A stretch of DNA of 39,979 bases, from the NCBI RefSeq assembly GCF_029379315.1, contig NZ_JAQYWQ010000066.1:1-39979 (forward strand), given 5' to 3'. Of this stretch, positions 7,840 through 16,066 are shown piece after piece; the first letter of the stretch is position 1, and every line of letters starts with the position of its first letter. The position numbers and the translations under genes were made by a program. The notes beneath the pieces were generated by a model. That model was not told the origin of the DNA. It saw nothing but the letters and a program-made list of their open reading frames with translations, and did not search any database. The DNA is from Nostoc sp. S13 (lineage in GTDB: Bacteria; Cyanobacteriota; Cyanobacteriia; Cyanobacteriales; Nostocaceae).

Positions 7840-9210
7840 ATGTCAATTGGTTTTCTCAGACAAGCCCTCAACGCCTTGCAAAAGCAATCGCGTTCTCGTA
7901 CTTCCTATCGGGTTAACCAGTGGTTCAAATGGTTATCCCCTGGACTATCGGTAAAACGTTGGTTGTTGATTAGTGTTGGGGGTGTACTGCTGGCGAGTTT
8001 GGGATTAGCTATCTGGATTAAGCTGACCCCAATTTTTTGGATAATCGAGTTGGTTAGGGGTTTCCTGGGAGTAATCACTAACATGTTACCCAACTATATC
8101 AGTGGGCCTTTGGTGCTGCTTGGCGGCTTGCTGTTAGTGCTTTGGGGACAAACTCGCACTGTAGGCTCAATTACTAAGGTACTAAGAGCAGAAGGCGGAG
8201 AGGAACTCATTGATGTCTTGCTGGCCCATCGTCGATTATACCGAGGCCCGAAAATAGTGGTAATTGGTGGTGGTACGGGACTTTCTACCTTGTTGAGGGG
8301 ACTGAAAACCTACAGCGCTAATATTACTGCGATTGTCACTGTCGCCGATGATGGTGGATCTTCTGGGCGGTTGCGTGAAGAGTTTGGAGTGCTACCACCA
8401 GGGGATATTCGTAACTGTTTGGCTGCACTAGCAGATGAAGAAAAGCTATTAACAGAATTGTTTCAATACCGTTTTCGGGCTGGAGATGGGTTAACGGGTC
8501 ACAGTTTTGGCAATTTGTTTTTAACCGCAATGAGTGATATTACTGGAGATTTAGAACAAGCAGTTGCAGCCAGTTCCAAAGTGCTAGCGGTACGGGGACA
8601 AGTACTACCAGCAACTCTCAGTGATGTTCGCCTCTGGGCAGAATTAGCCGATGGTCGCCGCATTAATGGGGAGTCTAGCATTCCCAAAGCTGGCGGTAAA
8701 ATTATTAAAATTGGCTGCATTCCAGCTAATCCTCCGGCGGTGCCAGCAGCTATTAAGGCACTTAAAGAAGCTGATTACATTATTATTGGCCCAGGTAGCC
8801 TTTATACTAGCCTGATTCCTAACTTATTAGTACCAGAAATTGCCGATGCGATCGCTCAAACAGATGTCCCCCGTATTTATATCTGCAATATCATGACTCA
8901 ACCAGGAGAAACTGAAGACTACACTGTTGCCGATCATATCAGAGCAATTGATGCTGCTTGTGGGCAAAGACGGCTATTTGATGCTGTGCTAATACACAAC
9001 AAATCTCCCTCGGAGCAATCACTCATCCGCTACGCTCAACAAAACTCCCATGCCGTTTTCCTGGATAGAGAAGCCGTAACTCAGCTAGGGCGAAGGATTG
9101 TTCCAGCTAATGTTTTGTATGAAGATGAAACGGGTTTTGTACGTCATAATCCGCAGAAGCTAGCACGAGTGTTATTGCGGTGGTACGGTAGGGCTCATCA
9201 CGGAAGATAA
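7840..9210 (+). CDS. yvcK: YvcK/CofD-like gluconeogenesis factor with N-terminal membrane anchor
   Basis: A 456-residue member of the YvcK/CofD-like family, which binds UDP-sugars and in Bacillus is needed for growth on gluconeogenic carbon and for cell shape. The first ~110 residues carry two hydrophobic segments (about 41-70, and 88-105 around PLVLLGGLLLVLWGQ), an N-terminal extension typical of cyanobacterial members. The conserved domain starts at residue about 139: KIVVIGGGTGLSTLLRGLK, VTVADDGGSSGRLREE, LPPGDIRNCLAAL, GHSFGNLF, IIIGPGSLYTSLIPNLLV and NIMTQPGETEDYTVADH are all present. tsaE follows 138 bp downstream on the same strand across a repeat cluster. Confidence 0.93.
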   Translation: MSIGFLRQALNALQKQSRSRTSYRVNQWFKWLSPGLSVKRWLLISVGGVLLASLGLAIWIKLTPIFWIIELVRGFLGVITNMLPNYISGPLVLLGGLLLVLWGQTRTVGSITKVLRAEGGEELIDVLLAHRRLYRGPKIVVIGGGTGLSTLLRGLKTYSANITAIVTVADDGGSSGRLREEFGVLPPGDIRNCLAALADEEKLLTELFQYRFRAGDGLTGHSFGNLFLTAMSDITGDLEQAVAASSKVLAVRGQVLPATLSDVRLWAELADGRRINGESSIPKAGGKIIKIGCIPANPPAVPAAIKALKEADYIIIGPGSLYTSLIPNLLVPEIADAIAQTDVPRIYICNIMTQPGETEDYTVADHIRAIDAACGQRRLFDAVLIHNKSPSEQSLIRYAQQNSHAVFLDREAVTQLGRRIVPANVLYEDETGFVRHNPQKLARVLLRWYGRAHHGR

Positions 9211-9213
9211 AAA

Positions 9214-9345
9214 TTTGTCATTTGTCATTTGTCATTTGTCTTAGAAGTTCTGATGGTCGGAAGCCTCCGCTCAGAATTCTCTGTTTGTCATTTGTCTTTT
9301 GTTTAGACTAATGACTAATGACGAATGACTAATGACTAATGACTA
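9214..9345. repeat. Heptamer tandem repeats between yvcK and tsaE
   Basis: Four TTTGTCA/T units at 9214-9241 and two more at 9284-9297, then five ATGACTA/ATGACGA units at 9311-9345, ending three bases before the tsaE start. These are the short tandemly repeated repetitive sequences known from heterocystous cyanobacteria. The first set can pair with the second (TTTGTCA against TGACTAA, six of seven positions). Between them AGAAGTTCTGA and TCAGAATTCT form a smaller inverted repeat (9243-9280). Confidence 0.85.
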
Positions 9346-9348
9346 ATT

Positions 9349-9822
9349 ATGAAAATTTTTCTTGCAGATACAGAGGTGACACTACGTTTAGGTATTACTC
9401 TTGGTGAATCGCTCACCCGTGGCAGTGTAATTTTACTAGAAGGTGATTTAGGTGCTGGTAAAACTACCCTAGTTCAAGGTATTGGCAAGGGTTTGGGAAT
9501 TGCTGAACCGATTGTCAGTCCCACTTTCACCCTGATTAATGAGTATACAGAAGGACGCCTCCCCCTTTACCACCTGGATTTATATCGCTTAGAACCACAA
9601 GAAGTTGCAGCCCTAAATTTAGAAAGTTACTGGGAAGGTGTTGAGGTCATAGCAGGAATTGTGGCAGTTGAATGGGCAGAACGATTGCCCTACAAGCCAG
9701 ATAGTTATTTAAGTGTGAGTTTGACTTATGGGCATGGGGGCGCTCGTCAAGTCGAACTCATACCATTCAATTGCGCCATTAGCGAAGTTATTGCTGCGAT
9801 TTCAGCTCATCTTTGGCCTTAA
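9349..9822 (+). CDS. tsaE: tRNA threonylcarbamoyladenosine biosynthesis ATPase TsaE
   Basis: A 157-residue P-loop ATPase that works with TsaB and TsaD to make t6A37 in ANN-decoding tRNAs. Visible motifs: Walker A GDLGAGKTT (residues 32-40), SPTFTLINEY (57-66), HLDLYRL (75-81) and VAVEWAERLP. The length is normal and the frame is intact. The ATG at 9349 is the only sensible start, yet the usual ribosome-binding region is occupied by heptamer repeats with no purine-rich SD; cyanobacteria often tolerate SD-less starts. Confidence 0.93.
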   Translation: MKIFLADTEVTLRLGITLGESLTRGSVILLEGDLGAGKTTLVQGIGKGLGIAEPIVSPTFTLINEYTEGRLPLYHLDLYRLEPQEVAALNLESYWEGVEVIAGIVAVEWAERLPYKPDSYLSVSLTYGHGGARQVELIPFNCAISEVIAAISAHLWP

Positions 9823-10527
9823 TTACCAGAGATTTCACTTTTTTGATCACAACACTAGAAAATTTCTGCAAATAGTCGAGGAAGAACTCTACACTCGTCC
9901 TATCTGCCACTACCACGCTCACCATTGTAAGTTACTAACATTGTTATCTCAACCAAAAATAAACGAAAGAATTGTTCAACAGTAGAACTATTGCAATAGA
10001 GCAAATGTAAATAAACTGTTGTTGGGTTTAATGAGAGTTTTTACAGAACTTAGTCAGCTTGGTTGAACCAGATTAGCTTTCTACTGTTATTCGGAGATCC
10101 AACCCTTGATTATTTAGCAGCGAAAGCTAGTACAGAAAAGTTAAACAACAATCAAGTTCTGTAGAATTCGTCTAATTTTCCCTACACTTAGTATTCCCAA
10201 GTTAGGTTCACAATCTATACAAAAGAACAAACTAGTTGATGATTTTTTCAAATAAGTTTAAATAATCTTAGTTATCAAAGAATTATTATATTTACATCTG
10301 TAATTAGCGCTAATTTCAAGGAAATATTAAATGAAACATCTCGTATTTCTACGATAATTATGTAGAAGTACCAGATGTTTCATCTTATTTTAGTTGACAT
10401 TAATATGTCTACGTAGATGCACTATCTATAGTAATCCCAATTGAATCATGAGAAAATACGGAGATTAAAAATAGATATTTATAAGCTTTCAAGCCTTTTA
10501 CTCTCTCACAAATAATTTAGGATTGCT
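9823..10527. other. Long AT-rich spacer between convergent genes
   Basis: About 700 bp between tsaE (+) and the patatin gene (-). No coding region with recognisable protein features on either strand. The only strong structure is the 53-bp hairpin at 10331-10383. The rest is AT-rich with no repeats I can identify; it may be degraded gene sequence. Confidence 0.5.
10331..10383. terminator. Near-perfect 22-bp hairpin, possible bidirectional terminator
   Basis: ATGAAACATCT (10331-10341) and AGATGTTTCAT (10373-10383) are perfect reverse complements. The inner arms CGTATTTCTAC and GTAGAAGTACC extend the stem to 22 positions with one mismatch and one possible G-U pair, leaving a nine-base AT loop. 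It lies between convergent genes and is followed by CTTATTTT. It could equally be a small palindromic repeat element. Confidence 0.45.
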
Positions 10528-10626
10528 CTAGTAGTCTGTCAAGTTTAAATTGATGAGTAAGCAGGTTTGTAGTCAGGACTAAAATCCTTACTGCAAACCA
10601 TCAAAACTAGCTTGACAAAGTACTAG
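10528..10626. repeat. Nested palindromic repeat at the 3' end of the patatin gene
   Basis: Outer arms CTAGTAGTCTGTCAAG (10528-10543) and CTTGACAAAGTACTAG (10611-10626) match at 14 of 16 positions. Inner arms GGTTTGTAGTCAGGA and TCCTTACTGCAAACC pair at 13 of 15. The inner motif (AGTCAGGACT...AATCCTTACT) resembles a palindrome I recall as recurring between genes in Nostocales. It includes the stop codon of the patatin gene and probably terminates its transcript. Confidence 0.6.
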
Positions 10627-11798
10627 TTATCTCTAATGAAAGAAGTGATCGCCTCTTTGATCGGAGAACCGTAGTCGTCTCTGGTATAGTAAGTAAGTCC
10701 TTTATCGATGAATGCAGAGGTAGTATCTATTAATTGCTGAAGAACCTCCGAACTAGTGTTATCTATTTCTTGACTAACTTTTTCCCCTGTAAATCGGTTT
10801 TTTCGATCTTCTGGAGGTAATACAATACGAGGATCTTTAAAAGTCTCTTTTGGCTTGGCTTTAAATGTTTCATTTAAGTCAAACTGAAGACGTAAGTAAC
10901 GTTTAGAATCGTATCCACCCATGATTTGTCGGCAAATTGTACTACCAATTTCAGATGTAGGTTCCATAAAGATATTAGTAAGATTTTTTGCCCAGTCGAA
11001 GCCTCTCCATTTGCTTATTTGCTTATATTGATATGGTTCACCGGTTTGACCTGTGCCAATAGAAAGAATAGAAATATCTTCCAATCGGAGATTTTCCAGT
11101 TTATATTTTTGCTTGATTGTTGGAGAGACTGAAGACTGACTGATTCTCATAACTAGACTCAAAGCTGCGAGAGAGGGGTTATTAGCAGAAACTCCTCCAT
11201 CAATGTGTGGAAATTCCCAATCACCAAATTTTTCTTTATCTACAGGTTCTAATTTATATGGTGGAAAAAAAGTGGGAGCTGAGGCAGAAGCGGTACATAT
11301 CTCCCATAAATAACATTCATCAAACCATCTGTCTCCTAGATCGGGATGACAATTTGTAAAAAAGGTTGTATTACGATATAGGGTATCGTAAGCAAGAATC
11401 AAAATAATCGGTTTTTCAATATCCTTTATTCTTGTGGATTTATACGCATCTTTGAGGACGCTAATAATTCCATCATGAGAATATTTAGGTGGTGAAAGTA
11501 CATCCAAAATGGATTTTATGATGGGCGGTAAGTTTTTGTAGCGGTCTTTTCTCTGCTGCGGGAATATATCTTTACCCCGATCTCTATACAGTTTGATAAG
11601 TTGATCACTCTCGTTTCCAATAGCAATCCCTCCTGTTAAGATTGAACCAGTAGAAGTACCAGCAATCAGGTCAAAGTATTCGTGCAAAAAGTTTCCTTTC
11701 CCCTGATTTCTAATTTCTTGCTCTACTTGTTGAAGTATTCGGGCTGCAATGATTCCACGAATACCGCCACCGTCTAAAGCCAAAATTTTGAAGGACAT
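10623..11798 (-). CDS. Patatin-like phospholipase
   Basis: A 391-residue lipid acyl hydrolase with a Ser-Asp dyad. Seen: the oxyanion-hole loop ALDGGGIRG (residues 7-15), the nucleophile elbow GTSTG (47-51, Ser49), and the catalytic Asp in HIDGGVSANNP (near residue 198). The domain fills the first ~320 residues; the C-terminal ~70 residues are charged and have no recognised domain. No signal peptide, so cytoplasmic or membrane-peripheral. The ATG at 11798 follows GGAGA by six bases. No cyclic-nucleotide synthase, ubiquitin-like or other CBASS gene is adjacent, so a defence role (as for CapV-type patatins) is not supported here; membrane lipid turnover is the default. Confidence 0.9.
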   Translation of the reverse strand: MSFKILALDGGGIRGIIAARILQQVEQEIRNQGKGNFLHEYFDLIAGTSTGSILTGGIAIGNESDQLIKLYRDRGKDIFPQQRKDRYKNLPPIIKSILDVLSPPKYSHDGIISVLKDAYKSTRIKDIEKPIILILAYDTLYRNTTFFTNCHPDLGDRWFDECYLWEICTASASAPTFFPPYKLEPVDKEKFGDWEFPHIDGGVSANNPSLAALSLVMRISQSSVSPTIKQKYKLENLRLEDISILSIGTGQTGEPYQYKQISKWRGFDWAKNLTNIFMEPTSEIGSTICRQIMGGYDSKRYLRLQFDLNETFKAKPKETFKDPRIVLPPEDRKNRFTGEKVSQEIDNTSSEVLQQLIDTTSAFIDKGLTYYTRDDYGSPIKEAITSFIRDN

Positions 11799-11870
11799 AG
11801 CAATTCTCCTTGATTATTTCTTTTGATGTATGGCAATCCGATTTGATTCTTGAACTTATTTGCGTAGGCA

Positions 11871-11897
11871 GGGAGTAGGGAGTAGGGAATGGGGAAT
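11871..11897. repeat. GGGAGTA-type heptamer repeat
   Basis: GGGAGTA occurs twice, then GGGAATG and GGGAATC: a short tandem heptamer cluster in the 190-bp spacer between the dihydroorotase and patatin genes. The same purine-rich repeat family appears in frame inside the kinase gene at 23524-23573. Confidence 0.7.
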
Positions 11898-11989
11898 CAG
11901 CCCTTTCGAGTTGTACGGAGTTTTTTCAAAAATCAAATAGGAGTCCTATATAACCAGTTGTCTACTACGTAAGCTTAAATAAATATCTG

Positions 11990-13309
11990 CTACAAGAAAG
12001 TTAAAGCTTGACCCCGCACTTGGGTATTTACCTGACCTTTGTCATAAACTATCTCACCACCGACAATAGTGGTTGTAACCCAACCGGTGAGGTTCCAGCC
12101 TTCAAAGGGACTCCAACGGCATTTGGTTAAAAGTTCTTCGCGCCGGACTGGATGGTATGTGTTTAAATCTACAAGCACTAAATCGGCATCGTAACCAGGT
12201 GCGATCGCTCCCTTATTGGGAATACCATAAGCCACAGCTACAGCTTTGGACATCCAGTTCACAACTTGAGCCAGAGTACACTGTCCCTGCATCGCCGCAG
12301 TTAACATTAAAGCTAGGGAAGTTTCCACCCCAGGCATTCCCGAAGGACTATTCGGGTATTCTTGAGCTTTTTCTTCTAAGGTGTGCGGCGCGTGATCTGT
12401 CGCGATGAAATCAATCACGCCATCGCGCAAAGCTTGCCAGAGAACTTCGTTATCGTGGGGCGATCGCAAAGGTGGATTCATCTGTGCTAAAGTACCAATC
12501 TGCTCATAGGCACTAGTATTCAACAACAAATGCTGTGGTGTCACCTCTGCTGTCACCCAACTAGGTTTATTCTGACGCAGCAAATCTGCTTCTTCGGCAG
12601 TTGACATATGCAGAATATGCAGACGACGTTGATATTTTTCAGAAAGTTTTAATGCCAGTTGAGTTGCAAGCACTGCTGCTTGATTATCTTGAATTTGAGA
12701 GTGAACGGCTGGATCGTGAGTGTTGGCAAATTCTTGGCGGCGTTGGTTGATTCTAGCTTGGTCTTCGGCATGAACGGCAATCAAGCGAGCGCCTTTAGCA
12801 AATATAGCCTCCAATGTTGTTTCGCCATCAATCAGCAATTGACCATGCATCGACCCCATGAAAATCTTAATTCCCGGTGTTGGCTTTGCCGAAACCAAAT
12901 CTGGTAGATTCTCTGCTGTTGCCCCAATAAAAAAGCCATAATTAACCAAGCACTTCTGGGAGGCACGGTCTAGCTTGTCGTCTAAAGCCTGCTGTGTCGT
13001 TGTCAGGGGGCGCGTATTCGGCATTTCTAAAAAAGAAGTAACTCCACCTTTAGCACAGGCACAACTGGCGGTGAACAAATCTTCCTTGTGTTCTAGTCCA
13101 GGTTCCCGGAAATGCACCTGCGGATCAATAACTCCTGGCAACAAAGTTAACCCTTCTGCGTCAACTTCAGTGGCTAGTGCTGTTTGGGAGATTTCTGGCG
13201 CAACTTCGACTATTTGGCGATCGCGCGTCAACACATCCCCAATCATCAGTTCACCATTGGGTAAGATTATCTGAGCGCGGCGAATCAGTAAAATTTTTGG
13301 AGATGACAT
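11990..13309 (-). CDS. pyrC: Dihydroorotase (amidohydrolase family)
   Basis: A 439-residue cyclic amidohydrolase of the multifunctional-complex-type dihydroorotase family, converting carbamoyl-aspartate to dihydroorotate in pyrimidine synthesis. Metal-site motifs: LPGVIDPQVHFREPG, the Lys of GIKIFMGS (candidate carboxylated lysine), LIAVHAEDQ, LHILHMST and FIATDHAPHT with the catalytic Asp. In the first motif the usual His-x-His reads Gln-Val-His, so one metal ligand is replaced. The start is set at 13309 (MSSPKILLIRR); the frame extends 16 codons upstream, but those codons (LRFPILNFEFLIP) are the translation of an ATTCAAAATTCAAAAT repeat, so they are unlikely to be real. Other cyclic amidohydrolases (hydantoinase, allantoinase) are possible but fit less well. 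Confidence 0.85.
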   Translation of the reverse strand: MSSPKILLIRRAQIILPNGELMIGDVLTRDRQIVEVAPEISQTALATEVDAEGLTLLPGVIDPQVHFREPGLEHKEDLFTASCACAKGGVTSFLEMPNTRPLTTTQQALDDKLDRASQKCLVNYGFFIGATAENLPDLVSAKPTPGIKIFMGSMHGQLLIDGETTLEAIFAKGARLIAVHAEDQARINQRRQEFANTHDPAVHSQIQDNQAAVLATQLALKLSEKYQRRLHILHMSTAEEADLLRQNKPSWVTAEVTPQHLLLNTSAYEQIGTLAQMNPPLRSPHDNEVLWQALRDGVIDFIATDHAPHTLEEKAQEYPNSPSGMPGVETSLALMLTAAMQGQCTLAQVVNWMSKAVAVAYGIPNKGAIAPGYDADLVLVDLNTYHPVRREELLTKCRWSPFEGWNLTGWVTTTIVGGEIVYDKGQVNTQVRGQALTFL

Positions 13310-13619
13310 AGGAATAAGAAATTCAAAATTCAAAATGGGGAAACGCAATTTTAGCAAGCATCCTGGTTATCGACTCAATCTAAATTCAAACAAGGGCAGC
13401 TTATGTGTTACAGAGAACTATGCTTTTAGGTTAAACTGAGTCGCGATCGGAGTAACCAATTTTTGCCGTGCCTTAAGAAAAAGTTTATTTTTAATTTATG
13501 AAGAACCCCGTCAAGATGCGAACATGACTAGGAAATTAAAGTTTTCCCGTTAAGATTAACAGATAAAGTCTCACTAGGCGAGTTAATTACCTACATTTTT
13601 CTTTCAGTTAAGTAATTTC
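13310..13619. promoter_or_regulatory. Divergent promoter region pyrC/lepB
   Basis: 310 bp between divergent genes; both promoters must lie here. It contains an ATTCAAAATTCAAAAT repeat next to pyrC and a HIP1-related GCGATCGG. No -35/-10 pair stands out clearly enough to name. Confidence 0.4.
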
Positions 13620-14261
13620 ATGCAAAATCAAGTGTCTGATAACAACTCTAGTCAACAACCTGATAATTCCTGGATCGCAGAGCTAGGTAGAACAATTGTA
13701 TTGAGCATTGTTCTAGCTCTGGGAATTCGTACCTTTGTTGCTGAAGCACGCTGGATTCCTTCTGGATCGATGGAACCAACTCTGCATGGTACGCCAAACC
13801 AGTGGGAGGCAGACAAAATCATTGTCGATAAGTTGAAGTATAAATTTGCTGACCCGCAACGGGGAGAAATAGTAGTATTTTCACCTACAAAAGAACTACA
13901 AAAAGAACAATACCAGGATGCTTTTATTAAACGTATAATTGGCCTGCCTGGAGAAAAAGTACAACTCAAGGATGGCAAAGTTTATATCAACAATAAATCT
14001 CTCCCAGAATCTAATTACCTCAGTTCTGGACAGAGTACAGTCATTGATGTTTGCCAATCAGGGCCACAGCCACCTTTTTTGGCAAAACCCCAGACTATAC
14101 CAGCCGATTCATATTTAGTACTAGGTGACAATCGTAACAACAGTTATGATGGCCGCTGCTGGGGTCTTGTCCCCCGTCAGAATATTATTGGACGTGCTGT
14201 AATTCGCTTCTGGCCTCTAAATCATATTGGCGGAATAGATAAATCGCCACTATACCCATAA
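13620..14261 (+). CDS. lepB: Signal peptidase I
   Basis: A 213-residue membrane-anchored serine protease that removes signal peptides from exported proteins. One N-terminal transmembrane helix (residues about 24-41, TIVLSIVLALGIRTFV) precedes the catalytic domain. The nucleophile Ser50 lies in IPSGSMEPTL and the general base Lys104 in FIKRIIGLPGE; boxes D and E are represented by LGDNRNNSYDGRCWG. Length and order are typical for the short Gram-negative/cyanobacterial form with one anchor. The start at 13620 lacks a strong SD. A TnpB relic lies 100 bp downstream. Confidence 0.95.
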   Translation: MQNQVSDNNSSQQPDNSWIAELGRTIVLSIVLALGIRTFVAEARWIPSGSMEPTLHGTPNQWEADKIIVDKLKYKFADPQRGEIVVFSPTKELQKEQYQDAFIKRIIGLPGEKVQLKDGKVYINNKSLPESNYLSSGQSTVIDVCQSGPQPPFLAKPQTIPADSYLVLGDNRNNSYDGRCWGLVPRQNIIGRAVIRFWPLNHIGGIDKSPLYP

Positions 14262-14361
14262 TTAACAATATTGATCAAATGGATAAGTAACAAAAGAATT
14301 TGAGATTTTAGATTGGGGACTGCTAAATCACAAAAAGAACGCCGAACGGCACGGAAGCCAC

Positions 14362-15006
14362 TTGACTTTCAGGCAGTGGAGGAAGTGCCAACGGCAAATT
14401 TATTTGCCGTCAATTATAAAAGTTGGAAAACCACAGGGCTTTTGGTCAAATCGACTGGCGGCAATTACAGAAAAACGTAATCGTACAATGCGAGATGCCG
14501 TTAATAAAGCTGCAAGAATTGTAATCAACCATTGCATAGACAATAAAATCGGCACTATCGTTTTTGGATGGAACGAGAGGCAAAAAGACGGTGCTGATAT
14601 GGGCAAGAAAAATAATCAAAAGTTTATTCAAATACCAACATCTAAACTTAAAGGACGTATCGCCCAATTCTGTGAACAATACGGCATTTATTTTGTTGAA
14701 ACGGAAGAAAGCTACACTTCAAAGACATCATTTCTGGATAATGATGTCCTGCCTACAATCGGTGCAAAACCCCTTCACGCTTGCGTCTTTGTTGGCGCAG
14801 CCTCTCCGTCAGGAGAAGGAGAAGGGTGGAAAAGTAGCGGAACTCGGATTACTAGAGGTCAATTTCAAACCTCAACTGGAATCAGAATAAATGCAGACTG
14901 CAACGGGGCAGTCAACATAATCAGAAAAGTAGCTGCGATATTTAAGTTTGACTTAAGTGGAGTAGGTAGAGGCATTTTAAGTATGCCTAAAAAAGTTCTT
15001 TTATAG
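14362..15006 (+). pseudogene. tnpB: IS200/IS605-type TnpB relic (C-terminal part)
   Basis: The frame covers the C-terminal half of a TnpB RNA-guided nuclease: NKAARIVINHCIDNKIGTIVFG, then KLKGRIAQFCEQYGIYFVETEESYTSKTSFLD, and the RuvC-III block INADCNGAVNIIRKV ending GVGRGILSMPKKVLL. The Glu of ETEESY and the Asp of NADCNGA are kept, but the N-terminal half including the RuvC-I Asp is absent and the start is arbitrary. It is the variant with SYTSKTSFLD in place of the usual CxxC zinc ribbon. About 17 residues (HACVFVGAASPSGEGEG) after GAKPL are encoded by a CGCAGCCTCTCCGTCAGGAG palindrome repeat inserted in frame. A perfect 20-bp palindrome (ACGGCAAAT/ATTTGCCGT) lies at 14391-14410. No tnpA is present. 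Confidence 0.8.
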
Positions 15007-15092
15007 ACTCTTCAGAAATCTCAGTCGCCTGACTCGCGGGGAAGCTTAACAATCTTTAATCCAAAATCCGAAGTCTAAAATCCAAAATTGCT

Positions 15093-15877
15093 ATGATGCC
15101 TTACCTAGCAAAGATTTTATTGTATCCCGTTAAGTCACTGGATGGTGTTGAAGTTGAGAACGCTAGAGTTCTTGCCAGTGGCGCACTACAGCATGACCGC
15201 GAGTTTGCAATTTTTGACGAACAGGGTAAATTTGTCAATGGCAAGCGTCATGCTAAAATCCATTTACTAAGGGCGCAATTTGCACTCTTAAATAGAACTA
15301 TCTCGTTGCAAATCCCAGGCGACGACTTACAACAAATTTTTCATCTGGATGAGGAACGGCAAGCATTAGAAGCAACCTTGAGTGATTTTTTTAAGTTTGC
15401 TGTCACATTGGGACAAAACTCTCTGATAGGTTTTCCTGACGATACATCTTCACTTGGCCCAACGGTAACTAGTACGGCAACGTTGGCAGAAGTAGCTTCT
15501 TGGTTTCCCAGTTTAAGTGTACATGAAATGCGCCGTCGGATGCGTGCCAACATCGAGATTGATGGTGTACCAGCATTTTGGGAAGATCAGCTATTTAGTG
15601 AGGTGATTTAGTTTCCTTTCGAGTGGGAGATGTGCATTTTTTTGGGGATAAACCATGTCAGCGTTGTATAGTCCCAACACGCGATTCTTACTTAGGGGAA
15701 GCTTACCCAAACTTTCAAAAAATCTTTGCAACCCAGCGACAAGCAACTGTGCCAAATGGGGTTGCTTCATCGCCTTTTAATCACTTTTACAGATTGAGTG
15801 TCAATACCCAATTACCCCCATCCTCAGCCGGAAAAATTTTACAACTTGGCGATGAGGTTGGTATGCTTTCACAATAA
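15093..15877 (+). pseudogene. MOSC-domain protein with a frameshift
   Basis: Two consecutive reading frames together make one ~260-residue YcbX-like protein (beta-barrel MOSCN plus MOSC domain; family members bind a molybdenum cofactor-linked sulfur and act in reduction of N-hydroxylated compounds). The first frame (15093-15611) has LAKILLYPVKSLDGVEV and HDREFAIFDEQGKFVNGKRHAK; the second has FRVGDVHFFGDKPCQRCIVPTRD with the conserved MOSC Cys, and GDEV near the end. The frame breaks near 15608: EVI is followed by TAG, and restoring one base gives VSFRVGDVHF. Either a recent single-base deletion or an assembly error; the sequence otherwise looks intact. Confidence 0.8.
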
Positions 15878-16066
15878 AATTTTGAGACTGGAAAATCAAG
15901 ACATCAGCAATTAAAAATTAAATTTAGGGTTGGGTGCTAATGGCAACCTGAATTTTAGAATGGCATACTGAAGCTTATCGGTTAAATTCAGTTTATACGA
16001 GAAAATCTGTTGACACATTGCCAGATCAAACTGAGCAAATTCAGGTGCGCGCCCAACCTACGCAAT
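15878..16066. repeat. Spacer with GGTTGGG-type inverted repeat
   Basis: The spacer after the MOSC gene contains TTAGGGTTGGGTGC (near 15926) and, inverted, GCGCCCAACCTACGC (near 16050), a pair of ends resembling a common cyanobacterial dispersed repeat. The MITE copy 3 lies immediately after the second arm. Confidence 0.45.

Noticed and set aside
9728..9985. 85-codon plus-strand frame overlapping the tsaE end
   Set aside because: It overlaps tsaE out of frame, has no ribosome site and shows no recognisable motif.
10623..11798. Patatin as effector of a CBASS-like defence system
   Set aside because: No CD-NTase, E1/E2/JAB or sensor gene is next to it; neighbours are tsaE and pyrC across long spacers.
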